A stretch of DNA of 64,000 nt from CAYUST01 sp964447535 (GCA_964447535.1 CAYUST010000006.1:20236-84235), one strand, 5' to 3'; counted from the stretch's first letter, positions 21,523 through 33,262 are shown. Notes: a model not told the origin generated them from the sequence alone. Numbers and translations: made by a program.

Positions 21523-22125
21523 ATGCTTTCTAAGGAAATACTTAATCAGTTCACAAGAAATGCCAATAGATGACGAAATCAATTTTGTGTCCGGAAGTAT
21601 GCGAATATCGATTTTGCATTATATCAATCGAAATTTAACTCTGTAGCAAAAAAATGACTATACAATGACCAAGAAGCAATACAAAATAGTTGTGAATACA
21701 AAAACTTCTGGGGAGTAGTTATACCAACATTACAGCACTGACGAGTATTGTCTATCGCAAGGTTAACAGATCCATCTTGCCATAATGGAGATACTACTAA
21801 ACCAAATCTATCCGTAAAGTATATTATGGAACAGTTAGATGATGAAAACACTAAATCTTATATTCAGAATATGTTAGATCAACAAGCGAACTTTATCAAC
21901 TCGGTTAGGGTATATCGCAAAAAGGTTCTTGCACATAATGGCTTTGGAGAAGAGACATATAAAATCCCAACAGGCATTGAGGTGTTCTTTGAAAGTTTGA
22001 ATAATATGGTGATTGAAATAAAAAAATGACATCCATCTTTAAGTGATTGTAATGGACTCAACTTGGATTTTTCAGAAAAGCTATCTGAGGCTGGTGTCCA
22101 GGATATCTTTAATAAGATAAAATAG
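21523..22125 (+). CDS. HEPN/AbiU2-like protein
   Basis: A 200-residue helical protein with VYRKKVLAHNGFG (Arg132, His138), the R-x(4-6)-H signature of HEPN domains and close to the AbiU2 type (RKK-LAHN). Upstream helices (MEQLDDENTKSYIQNMLDQQ) fit the four-helix bundle. Four UGA codons are read as Gly before the TAG at 22123. It is AT-rich compared with its neighbours and sits exactly where dnaE is cut off, suggesting insertion. AbiU2-like HEPN proteins occur in phage-defence contexts; RNase activity here is inferred only. Confidence 0.65.
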
Positions 22126-22157
22126 ATTGTGATATAATTTTTACACTCCCTCCCCCC

Positions 22158-22490
22158 ATGATCACCTTTGATGACTTCCAAAAAATAGATATACGCGTTG
22201 GCAAAATCCTAGAGGCGGAAGCATTTCCTGAAGCGAAAAAGCCTTCGTATAGACTGAAAATAGATCTAGGGACGGAGATAGGGATCAAGAAATCCTGTGC
22301 ACAGCTCACAGCGAACTATACTCTCGATGAATTGATCGGTAAACATGTCCTGTGTGTCGTGAACTTCCCTCACCGTCAAATCGGCCCTGCACTCTCTGAG
22401 GTGTTGACTCTGGGCGTCCCTGATGAGGCCAACGAACCTGTCTTGATAACACCTGACCAAAACGTACCATTGGGTGGTCGTTTATATTAA
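22158..22490 (+). CDS. CsaA/EMAP-type tRNA-binding protein
   Basis: A 110-residue OB-fold protein. FDDFQKIDIRVGKILEAE, YRLKIDLG, IVVNFPHRQIGP-like and GGRLY are the hallmarks of the CsaA/Trbp111/MetRS C-terminal tRNA-binding family. It is full length for CsaA. Because MetRS in this window lacks this domain, the protein could supply tRNA binding in trans, which is inference. There is no in-frame UGA. It starts 32 bases after the HEPN gene and precedes the phosphatase gene by 28 bases on the same strand. Confidence 0.85.
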   Translation: MITFDDFQKIDIRVGKILEAEAFPEAKKPSYRLKIDLGTEIGIKKSCAQLTANYTLDELIGKHVLCVVNFPHRQIGPALSEVLTLGVPDEANEPVLITPDQNVPLGGRLY

Positions 22491-22518
22491 TCTTGGTTGT
22501 TTTATTCTTGTGCATACT

Positions 22519-23067
22519 ATGCAAACCGTGCTCACCTACTTTGTCCATTGAACCACAAATGACAATCTCAATGGGATTTCTTCAGGTTGGTATGATGCAG
22601 CACTTTCGGAACTAGGGAAACAACAATCCAGGGAACTCAAAACACTTACCCAAGAAAAAACATTTGATGTGATATTTTCCTCTGATCTGCAAAGAGCTTC
22701 TGAATCAGCACACATCACTCGATGAGCAGATTCTATCCCCATATTGCTTGATGCAAGACTGAGAGAATGTAATTATGGTGATTTCAATGCGCAACCTTCT
22801 GCCATCGTAGAACCACTCCAAGAAAAACACCTATATGAACAATTCCCAAACGGTGAAAGTTATGAACAAGTAAAAGCAAGAGTTGCCGATTTTGTAGCAT
22901 TTTTACAAAAGGAATATGCAGGCAAACGTATTGCTGTAGTCGCACACAAGGCGCCACAATTGGCTCTAGATGTCTTGTTGTCCGGGAAAACGCGAGAGCA
23001 AGCTTTTGCAGAAGATCGAAGACTTACTAAGGCCCGACAACCTGGTCGAACGTATATCATCAATTAA
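22519..23067 (+). CDS. Histidine phosphatase family protein with altered RHG motif
   Basis: A 182-residue member of the phosphoglycerate mutase-like superfamily. The catalytic RHG motif reads VHG (residues 9-11), so the first phosphate-binding Arg is replaced by Val, and the Gly is a UGA codon. SSDLQRASESA (second Arg), ARLRECNYGDFNA (acid) and VVAHKAPQL (second His) are all present. A second UGA-Gly follows HITR. The substrate is unknown. The change at the first Arg may alter substrate or rate, although this may be a lineage-wide variant. Confidence 0.85.
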
Positions 23068-23089
23068 TTCTTTCACTCTTCTCACGCTT

Positions 23090-23641
23090 ATGACTTCCAA
23101 TATGCCTTATCTCCCCCTCCACACTCTCCTCTCCCTCATCGACGCTCCCAACAAAGAGTGTTGCGAAAAACTCTACGCGGACAACCAAGTAATGTTCGAC
23201 ACCGCTGCAGGATCCAAGACCAAGCATCAAGCATGGGAAGGAGGCTATGTGGATCATGTCAGAGATATTATGAATATTGCGGTGAGATTGTATGCGGAGC
23301 TCAGTAGTTTGAGACCACTGCCGTTTTCACTGTCAGATAGTTTGCTGATACTCTTTTTGCATGACTTAGAGAAACCTTGGAAGTATGCGGGAAGTGACGA
23401 GCAGAAACAAGAAGTAGCCAGTTTCGCTGACTACCAAGACTTCGTAAAACATAAAATTAATGAGTATGGTTTCGAACTAACTGATGACCATTTGAATGCA
23501 CTCACATACGTCCATGGAGAAGGTGATGACTATGATCCCCACGTCAGAGTCCAATGACCACTCGCTGCGTTTGTACATATATGTGATACTATCAGCGCAA
23601 GGATCTGGTTTGATTATCCGAAAGAAACAGGGAAACGGTAA
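23090..23641 (+). CDS. HD-domain phosphohydrolase-like protein
   Basis: A 183-residue protein with the metal-ligand pattern of the HD superfamily: GGYVDHVRDIMNIA, LFLHDLEKPWKY and ALTYVHGEGDDY, then HICDTISAR. The HD pair is in FLHDLEK. One UGA (23555) is read as Gly; without it the last 28 residues, including the final HD-type Asp (CDT), would be lost. It follows the phosphatase gene by 22 bases on the same strand and may share its transcript. The substrate is probably a nucleotide or phosphate ester but is not known. Confidence 0.8.
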
Positions 23642-23706
23642 TACAACTTGTTTTTTATTGTCCTACATATACTGTTAGGCTAACTTTTTAGTATATTCGT
23701 ATATAT

Positions 23707-24717
23707 ATGGCTATCTTGGTGACGGGGGGGACAGGATTTATCGGCTCGCATAGCGTAGTGGCGCTTCAGCAAGCAGGCGAGGAAGTGATAATAATCGATA
23801 ACCTCTCCAATAGTAGTGCACAAGTTGTAGACAATATATTTCGTATTACGTGAAAGCGCCCCATATTTGTGCAGGGAGATGTACGTGATGCGGTGTTGCT
23901 CGAGAGGATATTCCATGACTATCCAATCACAGGAGTAATGCATTTCGCTGCCAAGAAAGCAGTGGGAGAAAGTTGTTTGGATCCTTGGAGTTACTATGAA
24001 GTGAATATCCAGGGATTGGTAACTTTGTTACAAGCTATGCAAACTTGTGGCGTATCTCGCATAGTATTTTCTTCTAGCGCCGCTATCTATGATACGACTG
24101 CTAGTCAATCTCCGTTTGACGAATCTGCACTGACGGGGAACTGTTTTTCTCCCTATGGCACTACCAAGCGAGTGGCTGAGGCGATCTTGCGTGATTGGGT
24201 AGTGCACCTGTGAGGCCAAGCGATAGCATTGAGGTATTTTAATCCTATTGGAGCGCATGAGTGTGGCCTGTTGGGAGAGGATCCGTTGCAACCCCCTACC
24301 AATTTGCTTCCTGTGATTTTTCAGGTAGTGCAGGGGAAAAGGGAACTAGTGGAAATATTTGGGGCAGACTATCCTACACCAGATGGTACATGTATCAGAG
24401 ACTATTTGCACATTATGGATGTAGCACAAGCGCATGTATTTGCTCGACAACGACTCATGTGACAAACTATGCCAATCTATGAGGTGTGCAATCTAGGTAC
24501 AGGTCAAGGTACCAGTGTCTTGGAGTTGATTGCTATCGTAGAGCGCGCGCTAGCAAGAAAGGTGCCGTATCGTATTAGTAATCCCAGGATGGGAGATGTT
24601 GCAGTTGTGTATGCCAACCCCACCAAGGCGAAACAGGTATTACAACGACAAGCTTCATATTCGATAGCCCAAGCAGTTAAAGATGGACGAAAATTCCTCC
24701 AGCGTACGACTGCATAA
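23707..24717 (+). CDS. galE: UDP-glucose 4-epimerase
   Basis: A 336-residue short-chain dehydrogenase/reductase that interconverts UDP-glucose and UDP-galactose with bound NAD. The Rossmann loop is VTGGTGFIGSH (residues 5-15). The catalytic YxxxK is YGTTK (Tyr150, Lys154), with SSSAAIY before it. LRYFNPIGAH, DGTCIRDYLHIMD and NLGTGQGTSVLE match GalE. Several UGA codons (for example in ITGKR, HLGGQ and LMGQ) are read as Gly. It presumably supplies galactose for surface glycans made by the glycosyltransferases in this region. Confidence 0.93.
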
Positions 24718-24756
24718 ACAGTATGGGAAATAGTGTGTATCCGACTCCAGAACTAT

Positions 24757-24790
24757 AAAAAAACACCCTGCTTCGCAGTAGGGTCTTTTT
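24757..24790. terminator. Bidirectional terminator between galE and the DEAD-box gene
   Basis: ACCCT...AGGGT arms around GCTTCGC, with an A run before and a T run after, lie between the convergent genes galE and the helicase gene. Confidence 0.7.
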
Positions 24791-24816
24791 CGTATTCTTA
24801 ACTCTTAATTCTCGTT

Positions 24817-26481
24817 TTATGCGTACTCCTTCCTAGGAGCACGTGCTGGACGATCTGAGCGCTCGGTGCGAGCTGGACGTGCGCCACCGCGTGATGCGTA
24901 GCCACCTGTTCTCGGACCGCTTGATCTACCGCTACCACCATGGTCACCGAATTTTCTAGGAGCTCTATCGCCTCCTCAGAATTTTCTTTCACCACCTTCT
25001 GATGCGTCATATCTTCTTGGTGATCTATCGCCTCTTGGTGCACTTCCAAATCTACTTCTTTCTCAATCTCCTCTCGAGCTAAATGATCTTGGTGTTCTGT
25101 CGCCGTCTCTGCTGAATGATCTTCCGCCTTCTGCTCTATCACCTCTCGGTGAGCCACCGAATCTTCTTTCACCTCACATTCTATTTTCTGAAGCTCTTGA
25201 GCCGAAACCGCCTCTCGAGCCGATGACCTTGCTTGAGTAACTACTGCCTCTTGAAGAAGAAGATGATGATCTTCCACCGTACGATCCGCCACCTGATCTT
25301 GTGCCATAGGTGCGACCTCCGCTACTTCTGCCTCCAGGACCTGGTCTACTCGATTTTCTTTCGATCACATTCCCTGCTTCATCTACTTGCTTGATAGTGA
25401 TTTTATTTCTTCTTTCGATTACACCGATACTCGACATCTCTTTGGTATTGACGAAAGTAATTGCTTTACCTTCAGCTCCCGCTCTCGCTGTACGTCCGAT
25501 ACGGTGCACATAACTTTCTGGATCTTGCGGAACATCGAAGTTGACTACCAAACTTACATCATTGAGATTGAGTCCACGACTAGCAACATCCGTTGCCACC
25601 AGTATCTTGATCTCATCTGCTTTGTATGCTTTGATGATTCTCGTGCGATCTCTTTGCTCGAGGTCACCGTTGAGTACTGCTACTTTGTGTCAGAGGAATT
25701 CGAGATTCTCTGCAATCTGTGCACATGCCATCTTGGTTTGTGTGAAGATAATCACTTTTTCATCACGATGTTTTTCGAGATATCTGTCGAGCAAATCAAC
25801 TTTGCTCATTTTCTCTGTGTGGATAAACCCATGATCTACTTTATCCACAATAATTTCCGTATGAATCTTGATAGACTCATAGTCATTACCGATATATTTG
25901 ACGAGCATATCATTGAGCTCTCTCGTAATCGTAGCTGAGAAACTCATCACTTGCTTCACATTTTCACACATACTGATGATATAATCTACATCATCAGAAA
26001 ATCCCATATCGAGCATTCTATCTGCCTCATCGAGGACGAGATAGTCAATTGTGGAAAGATCTACAAATCCTCTTTCTACCATATCGATCAATCTACCTGG
26101 CGTCGCTACGATCACCTGGCATCCTTGTTGCAATCTTTCGATTTGGTTTCTCATACCACCACCTCACATCAATCTACATGATTTGAATCAGACGGTACCA
26201 TAAGAAAGATTGTAAAACTCCTCTTCGGTCTGTTGGACCAATTCACGCGTCGGACATAAAACGAGTCCTTGCAAATGTCTGCTCTTGGGATCGATCGCAT
26301 TGATCAACGGAATCACAAACGCTGCGGTTTTACCCGTTCCTGTCTGGGATTGTCCTACAATGTGGTTTCCCTTGAGAAAACGCGTGATCACTTGTTCTTG
26401 GATAGGGGTTGCCTGTGCATACCCGATTTTGGTTAACGCTGCTAGCAACGTTGGTTTCAGTTCTAATTCACTAAATAACAT
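24817..26481 (-). CDS. DEAD-box RNA helicase with RG-rich tail
   Basis: A 554-residue ATP-dependent RNA helicase. It shows the Q motif (QATPIQEQ), motif I SQTGTGKT (about 45-52), DEAD at about 151-154, SAT at about 184-186, and the C-terminal VATDVASRGLNL and HRIGRTARAG motifs. From about residue 395 a long Arg/Gly/Ser-rich tail follows (RGG-like repeats, GGRSSGG, SGPRTGG), typical of RNA-binding tails of RhlE/DeaD relatives. UGA-Gly codons at 26188, 26164, 25690, 25174 and in the tail keep the frame open to the TAA at 24817. A ~300-base leader precedes it, which may mediate regulation. Confidence 0.93.
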
Positions 26482-26787
26482 ACTATAAAAAATAACAATA
26501 AAATGTGTCTGACGTGCACAAAAACGCAAAAGAAGAAGCCTGTGCTCTCTCAGCACAAGTACAAACATGTCTACAGAATAAAAAGATTCTTTTGCACACC
26601 ACGTGCATCAAACGCGACGACAACCACACCGTCGGACAGGAGAAAATAACGTACCAATACATGTGCATGCTTGCAACATCGAGCCGTTTGTCCCCCAGAG
26701 ATGACTCTGAAACACAGTAACGGTTAATCACAAACCAGAGTCAACTACACGCAGTCTACTGATTCCAAAGCAAAAGTCCAGGGGGAA
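26482..26787. promoter_or_regulatory. Long spacer/leader upstream of the helicase gene
   Basis: No gene is supported in these ~306 bases. The stretch is rich in short inverted repeats, for example GACTCTG (26703 region) and CAGAGTC about 30 bases later. Long structured leaders are common before DEAD-box and cold-shock genes. An open frame on the - strand (to 26731) has no gene-like features. Confidence 0.4.
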
Positions 26788-27693
26788 TTATTCTTCCTCA
26801 TAAATCACCTGAAATCTGGCTGTCATTCTTCTATCGAAGTCGATATCGAGCATATCGACGCTATTGGAGTCAATGAATTGGTTTTCGAGTTGGTTTTTGA
26901 TCGTAATGAGTGCCAGGAAGGTGAAAGCAACAAACGGACCTACTAGTAGTCCTCGAATAGGATGAATAGTAATATAATACGGCACGAAGATGAAACACCC
27001 CGTGATGATAATCGTCTTCAAAAAACGCGTGAGCAACAACGAAGTACGATAATACTTATAGACTCTCAAAAGTTCAAACGACTCACTGATATTGCTCACA
27101 TGCCACGTCAATCTGGTCGATAAATTGGGAGGTAGTCCGTAGTCTTTCATGTGCGTATTGTGCTTGGAGATCTCATGCAGGGCCGATTCTACTGCGGTGA
27201 TATAGGGTAGGTAGTCATCAGCAGATGCACACGAAGACATCACATATATTTTGAGCTGTCTAATAAACTGTTGCAATGATGCCTTGCTCTCTGCTTTGAA
27301 CTCAGCAGGTGTTGCATTCGCAGGCAACCAATCCACATAGGCATATGCTAAGCAAATCAAGTGTGACTTGAGTCTCGCAAAAATCTCAAAAATTTTATAT
27401 CTTCTCCCCTCAGCGTTTCACAATAAAATAGATAAGGGCAATGTAATGAATGAGAAGTACAACACATTCAGTGTACTGAGTTCCAAGGTGAAATTGAAAT
27501 GGATACACAAGAGACCAATAGCTAGTGAAATGAGTCAGACAATGAGCGTGGTCCTAGAATAAATCACTCCAAACGAAAAAAGTGGCTTGCGCGCAATATG
27601 ATTAACACGAGCATCCAACTGATCGAGCGAAGCCAGCAACTGTGCTTGATTCCCGTCCTTGGGTGGCACTTGCTGCAACTGATCCAAAACCAT
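26788..27693 (-). CDS. Bestrophin-like membrane protein (predicted anion channel)
   Basis: A 301-residue membrane protein. Two hydrophobic segments near residues 42-65 and 72-90 and two later ones (FLKTIIITGCFIFVPYYI, LLVGPFVAFTFLALITI) are followed by NQLENQF and MLDIDFDR. That resembles the bestrophin/UPF0187 pattern, in which a conserved post-membrane ENPF-like loop precedes an acidic segment. The ATG at 27693 is the only ATG after an upstream TAG. UGA at 27535 and 27418 is read as Gly. The family call is moderate; a generic membrane protein cannot be excluded. It is next to an MscS-like gene on the same strand. Confidence 0.6.
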
Positions 27694-27755
27694 ACGCGCA
27701 AACAAAAAACTAAAGCACGTCTAAGTATAGTGGCTTGCTGCTGCTTTGTCAATTT

Positions 27756-28517
27756 TTATCAGGCGTTTTCTTGTTCAACCAAGTCCAGCCAACGGAAATC
27801 CTTGTGATCTATGAGCTTGATTTTGCCCTGACGATGTGCCGCTATGAGTGCCAGCATAATTGCATTATTGGTGTTGAGAATTTGGTAAAAATGAACCAGA
27901 ATTCTGACTTTGCACTCGAGTCCCTTCTCAGTAATACGAACATCAAACTTGGGTTTATTGGTAGGTTTGTGTAAAAGAGTGTTATCTTTGTAGTATTTCG
28001 GATCAGTGAGTGACGCATAATACTCCTCCAAAATGACTTGCTTCGTCTCAAGAAACTCTTCATGAATATCATGCTTGGCACCGAGCAACACCGTAAACTC
28101 ATGCCAAAAGAGCAAATTATTCTTAGTGTAATTGAAAATACCACCCGTGAAAATGAGATTATTGGGTAAGGCGACGAACTTGCCCGTGAAGAGTAACTCA
28201 TCATCTACCTCCTTGATAGTTGTGAAGAAAAAACCAATCTTCTGTACTTCACCCTTGGCTGTCATGAAGGGATTTCACGTATTGATAATATCACCTCTCT
28301 CGAACTGACGAGAGACCGTAATATAAATATACGAGAAAAAACTAGCCACATAATTTTGTAATGCAAATACTACTGCCGCACTCATCACTCCAAAACCTGT
28401 TGCATATTTAGCTCCATAAGGAGTAAGGAAGAATCAAACTATAGCAAAAATAATCAAAAAAATGATTGTTGATTTTACAAACCACCAAATGCTTCTCGAA
28501 ATGTGGTGTTTGGTCAT
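27756..28517 (-). CDS. MscS-family mechanosensitive channel-like protein
   Basis: A 253-residue membrane protein. Two N-terminal membrane segments (STIIFLIIFAIVGFFL; GFGVMSAAVVFALQNYVASFFSYI) lead into FERGDIINTGN and GEVQKIGFFFTTI, then ALPNNLIFTGGI. These are the pore helix and beta domain pattern of MscS channels, which release solutes under osmotic shock. It has fewer transmembrane segments than average and a mixed C-terminal domain. UGA-Gly codons lie near 28434, 28275 and 27759. Gene order suggests co-transcription with the glycosyltransferase upstream. Confidence 0.8.
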
Positions 28518-28595
28518 AAATGGGTAACAAGAAAAAATATAAAAATAAACTTTGTGTTTCTTATATACGAACAGATTGTTCTTTTGTGACAATAA

Positions 28596-29534
28596 TTAGG
28601 CCTGAGCGTAGAGTCCATCTTTGGTGCCTTGGATGATAGCACGTCGCAATGGGATTCTTTTTTTACCTCCCCACCACAAGACAAAGAGGAGAAAACCAAT
28701 GGTCTGTACCCATAAACCGCAACCCATATAAGCTATTTTTTGGTATCGTTGTGCGTGTTTTTTGACAAACAAAATTCTATTGAGTGCTCTCTCATATGCG
28801 GTCGCTTCATCTCCCAAGAAACGATCTTGCAAAGGCGTCTTGGTAGTTTCCATATGATTGATCTCCACTTTGTTGAGGACGATCACGGGAATATCTGCCA
28901 GCCAAAGACGATAGGTCAAATCAATATCTTCATAGCATCTTTTGAAACGCTCGTCGAAAGGGAATTGTTTGAAAAGTGCCGTAGGACCATACAACGAGTT
29001 GGCTCCTACCATCATCACATGTTGCCAATCCTCTCCTCACATACGTCCATACACATATCTCGGAAATAGATACGAAAAAGAAGTGATGCCTTGGGACTGC
29101 ACTTTGGCAGTTTTCCTTCGCATGATGGTCGGTGAAAGTACACAATCAGTACCTAACTCCGCAGAAATCTTGTCATACCAATGCTTCATATCTGCAAATA
29201 ACGTCGGTCCAAAGACATTATCATGGTCTATCATAAAGGTGAACTCTGCGGTAGCGCAACTCACCAAATAATTTCTATCAAATCCGCGCCAATGACCAGC
29301 TTCATAATCTGAGGTCGTATCAGTTACAAAGACGAGACGTTCAAGCAAGTGCTCTGGGAGTTGTTTGCGCAAGAGATAGTACAATACTTCCATCTCTTCT
29401 TTGGGCATATGTTTGTGAATCAGGACGATCACTCTATCTGGCAAAAGTGTTTGCATAGCAATACTCTCCAAACAAGGTTGGAGTTTTGACAGATGCCCGT
29501 CAGTAGGCAACAATACATCCAAAAACGCTCTCAT
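28596..29534 (-). CDS. Family 2 glycosyltransferase with C-terminal membrane segment
   Basis: A 312-residue GT-A glycosyltransferase. The first strand is LDVLLPTDG, LPDRVIVLIHKH follows, and the metal-binding DxD is DHD (residues ~103-105) in FMIDHDN. EDIDLTYRLW is the acceptor-side ED motif. A hydrophobic segment near the C-terminus (WVQTIGFLLFVLWW) probably anchors it to the inner membrane. One UGA (29037) is read as Gly. The ATG at 29534 was chosen because the upstream in-frame GTG would add seven residues before the first strand. It probably builds surface polysaccharide. Confidence 0.85.
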
Positions 29535-29579
29535 ACGTTCATTATAGGCAACCACACGTTGATTGCAATTCCAAAAAAA

Positions 29580-29882
29580 TTAGGTTTCTGAGCTCTCATA
29601 CACTACATAATCCACTTCGTCGGTCCATAAGGTTTCCTCTTTACCTTGGTATCGCTCGCGAGGTTCATGTGCCAATGCCTGCTCCAACAAGTCACGATTA
29701 ATCGTTGTTTCTTGTATTTCTGCCATATAGAGGGTGTCTTGGTGGGTTACTTGAGCAAAAATACTATCCAATGCTCACTTGGTAGTCTGTTCAACATACT
29801 TCTTTTTCTCTAGCAACACTGCTGCCAAATCACTCGTATGTTCGAGGTGAGAAGGTACATACTCTGGTGCAGGTGTTTCCAT
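29580..29882 (-). CDS. Hypothetical small acidic protein
   Basis: A 100-residue acidic, helical protein (SDLAAVLLEKKKYVEQTTKG; EIQETTINRDLLEQALAHEP) with no signal peptide or membrane segment. One UGA (29775) is read as Gly. It sits 29 bases downstream of the large VirD4-like ATPase gene and upstream of the glycosyltransferase gene, all on the - strand, so an operon is likely. No family recognised. Confidence 0.6.
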
Positions 29883-29911
29883 GAGATTGTGTTGAAATAA
29901 AGGTATACAAA

Positions 29912-32900
29912 CTATGCTGCAGAAGGAGTTGGTGGTTCATTTGTTTGTTCAGGTGGAGTCTCGCTTAGGGTGTTCTGTTCTGGTTGTTCAGCTGCAGGAG
30001 ATGAGCCATCAGCAACTCACTCGCCTGTCGATTCAGGTAGGGTCTGATCAACAGCAGCTTCCTCCGCTGGAGGCGCAACAATCCCAATTCTCGCTGCGAT
30101 CTCCGCATCGACAAACTCTTTCTTTCTGCCATATTTTTTGGCGCAATACTCTTTGAGCACTGCTGCAATTTTATCATTTCTATAATCACTCGTGTTGATC
30201 GCATTGAAGCTAAATACTCTCGAGGTGGAGTTGTTGATATTGAGTTTGAGGTACGCCTTGTAGTTTGCAATACCTAAAATATCTTGCGCACTCAACACCG
30301 GCGCATATTCTTTTTCCAAAAACTCAGCATCGGGTGCGCCGACTTTGAATGACATCATCGTACCCACGTTACCGAAGACTGCATCTTTTACTTGGCTTTT
30401 CCCTTCACCTACATTATTTCCTGAATTGGAATCAAGCTGAGCAATATACTGATGCGCCATGATCAAGCCCAGTTTATATTTTCTGGCTTCGGACAAAATA
30501 TCCGCGAACGTATCGGTAATGAAGTTTTGAAATTCATCCACATAAAGATAAAAATCTTTACGTAAACTCTCATCGATATTTGCTCTACTCATAGCAGCAT
30601 TATAAATCTTGGAGACGATAATCATACCGAGCAATTGCGAGTTCATCTCACCGATCTTTCCCTTACTCAAATTAATTAACAAAATTTTCCTATTATCCAT
30701 CACATCTCTGAAGTTGAACGCTGATTTGGTCTGTCCAATAATATTTCTAATCAATGAGTTGGTAATAAAGGATACAAATTTAGAAGTGAAGTACGGGATT
30801 ATTTCTTGCTTTTCTCTATCACCCATCGCACTATACGTCTTGTCCCAAAAATTTCTCACTACAGGATTTTGAGTTTTCTTGACCTTGTACTCTCTATACA
30901 CTTCATCTGTAAACAGTCTTGGGACATCAATCAACGTAGCACCATCCTCCATATCCTCGAGCAAGGTCAAACTACCGTACTTGAAGTATTCTTGGATACG
31001 AGGACCAAAGATTTCTGGGCCGAACATTTTGAGGAAGATTTCCGTGGCGTCGTTTACTGCCCTATCAGCTTGAGCAATATGATCGATCTCATACAGGTTG
31101 AGGCCCATAGGACGCTCCTCGTCACCTGCATCGAAGTAGATCACATCTTTCGCTCTCTCTTTGGGGACATATCTCAGGACATCTTCTACTAAATCTCCAT
31201 GTGGATCAATTACGCAAATACCGTTGCCTGCCCGAATATCCTGTCTCGCAAGCATACTAATGAACACCGATTTACCGGTACCTGATTTACCAATGATATA
31301 TTGATGTCTGGTTCTATCTTTCTTTTTCATATACACAGGTGTGTAGGTATTTCTGTATGCATTGATACCGAGCAAAATTCCATCATTGTACGTTTTGAGG
31401 CCATGCAAGGTATGCGTATGTTGTTGGAGCAAGTACGCTTTCCCTTCTTCTTGAATAATAGTTTCACCTTGTTTGGGAACGTACGCAGGATCCGTGAGTT
31501 CCTTTTTGGTGGTAGTGATTTCTGTTTTGGTGCCAATAGCTGGATGATTACTCGCTGCCAAGATATCGCTCAAGTTGCCTCCCAGATACCCTTCAGCAAT
31601 TTCTCAGGTGATAAGTAAGTTGTTCTCTTGCTCAAGCGTAGGTAAATTATCAGGAGCAGAAATGACTTTGTAGTCCATCCATTTGATAATAGGTGCACGG
31701 TTGAACAATCCATCAGGCAAGTGAAATAACGAAGCGAGTGCACTCACCGTCAACATACAGTCTTTATAAAAAAAGTTCACTAAATGAAACAACGCTGAGA
31801 AACGCCACATTGGTTTGAGTGCTCGTCCGAAAAGATCACTAAAGACCGCAGGTTGATCTAATTCATTATTGTACTCATCTTTGTAGACGGTAAATGAACT
31901 CAACACCGTCTGCATATTTTGTCTCAATTTAGTAGACTCAGATGAACTCGTGATCAAGAGAATACCACTTTCATATGCTTGTTTCCCTGCTTCTTCAGCC
32001 ATGATATTGAGTGCATCTTCTTCAGCTTTGACCATACGAATGATAGGATCTCCTTTTTGGGCATTGGTGCTATACTTTTCTATCAGTGCCTGACTTGGTC
32101 AACGTATCAAGAACGTGAACAAATTCCATGGCAATAGTCTTTTCCACAAGGGCTTCTTTTTGGTTATTGCCTCATCCTTTCTATAGAGTGCATCAGCAAG
32201 TTTTTGCGCCTTTTTGTTGAAATCATCTCCCAGAGGTTTGATCGTTATCAAGAGAGAACAGGTGTCTTCGGGAGATATTTTTCCCATTGCATCAATCACA
32301 TTGTTGAGTGGATCATCTTCAAGTTGCTTGAAAATTCTAATGGGATAATAGCCTTGTTTGACAGTTTCTAGTGGGATAAGATCATTGTATTTTTTAGAGA
32401 AAAATTTGGGGGATTGCGTGACTTCAAGTGACGCATCAGAATACTGTGCAGACAAAGAACTTTCAATAATCTTCAGATATTCTGGATACGTACCAATCAG
32501 AAAATGAAGCATACCATCTTCATACTGGAGCACCAAAGTGATTTTTGGTTTTTTACATATCTTTTGGAGGATCGTATCTCTGAGTGAAAGCTCACCAAGT
32601 TTATGCAGATTTCTAAACACTTGAGACATTCTCGCAATTTTTTCTTTCATATCTTTCGCTAATTCTTTTTCCTTTTCGCGATCCAATTTTGAGTCACTTC
32701 TAGGTAACATTACTTTGAGAAATATCATTCTCTTCGCGTTCATCACATCGTACAAAAACTCTAGCAGATAGAGTAATGATTTCCAAAGTGCGATAGCCAG
32801 TACGATTCCACCAATAATATACCCACCCATCATGATATATTCTCCAAATGGGGTCACAATCATCGCATCCCACGACTGCTCTGCTTGAGCTAAAAACCCT

Positions 32901-33262
32901 GTTTGGGTTTCACCGGTTGCTTGTGCGGCTGCATGCTCTGTTGTTGGTTTTGTTTGTTCATTGTCTGCCTGAGAACCAGTAACTTGTTCTGATGATTGTT
33001 TGGTAGTTGCTTGGTCTGATTTGACCAAAGGTTGTTCTGCTGTGTCCGTCGTGGTGTCAATTGGAGGCTCCGGAAGAAGTTGTATATCTTCTGGGTGTAA
33101 CAAAAAATGCTGTACGTCTTGCACCGTACCAAATGCTTGTAAACAATCAGCTTTTTGTTCTCCTCGAGCTTGTCTCGTCAGTTTCGACAAGTAGTTCTCA
33201 AGGGTAGGTTGTTGAGAGTACAAGTTGAGTATTTGTTGTTTACATCGAATGATGTCTACCAT
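29912..33262 (-). CDS. Large VirD4/TraD-like conjugative ATPase
   Basis: A 1,116-residue protein. A Gln/Thr-rich N-terminal region is followed by a membrane segment (about 145-170, GGYIIGGIVLAIALWKSLLYLL). A long central region lies before the ATPase. Walker A is GKSGTGKS (about 658-665), VIDPHGDLVED follows, and Walker B is FYLYVDEFQNF (about 904-914). The C-terminus is a Pro/Glu-rich low-complexity tail. UGA at 32099, 31604 and 30017 is read as Gly. It resembles the T4SS DNA-binding proteins common in CPR genomes. The 2067-4604 gene encodes a shorter paralogue whose tail is an S1-like domain instead. No other T4SS parts are in the window. Confidence 0.85.

Noticed and set aside
26483..26731. 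Open frame on the - strand upstream of the DEAD-box helicase
   Set aside because: Cys/Trp-rich composition, no family pattern and overlap with the likely leader; it lacks gene-like features.
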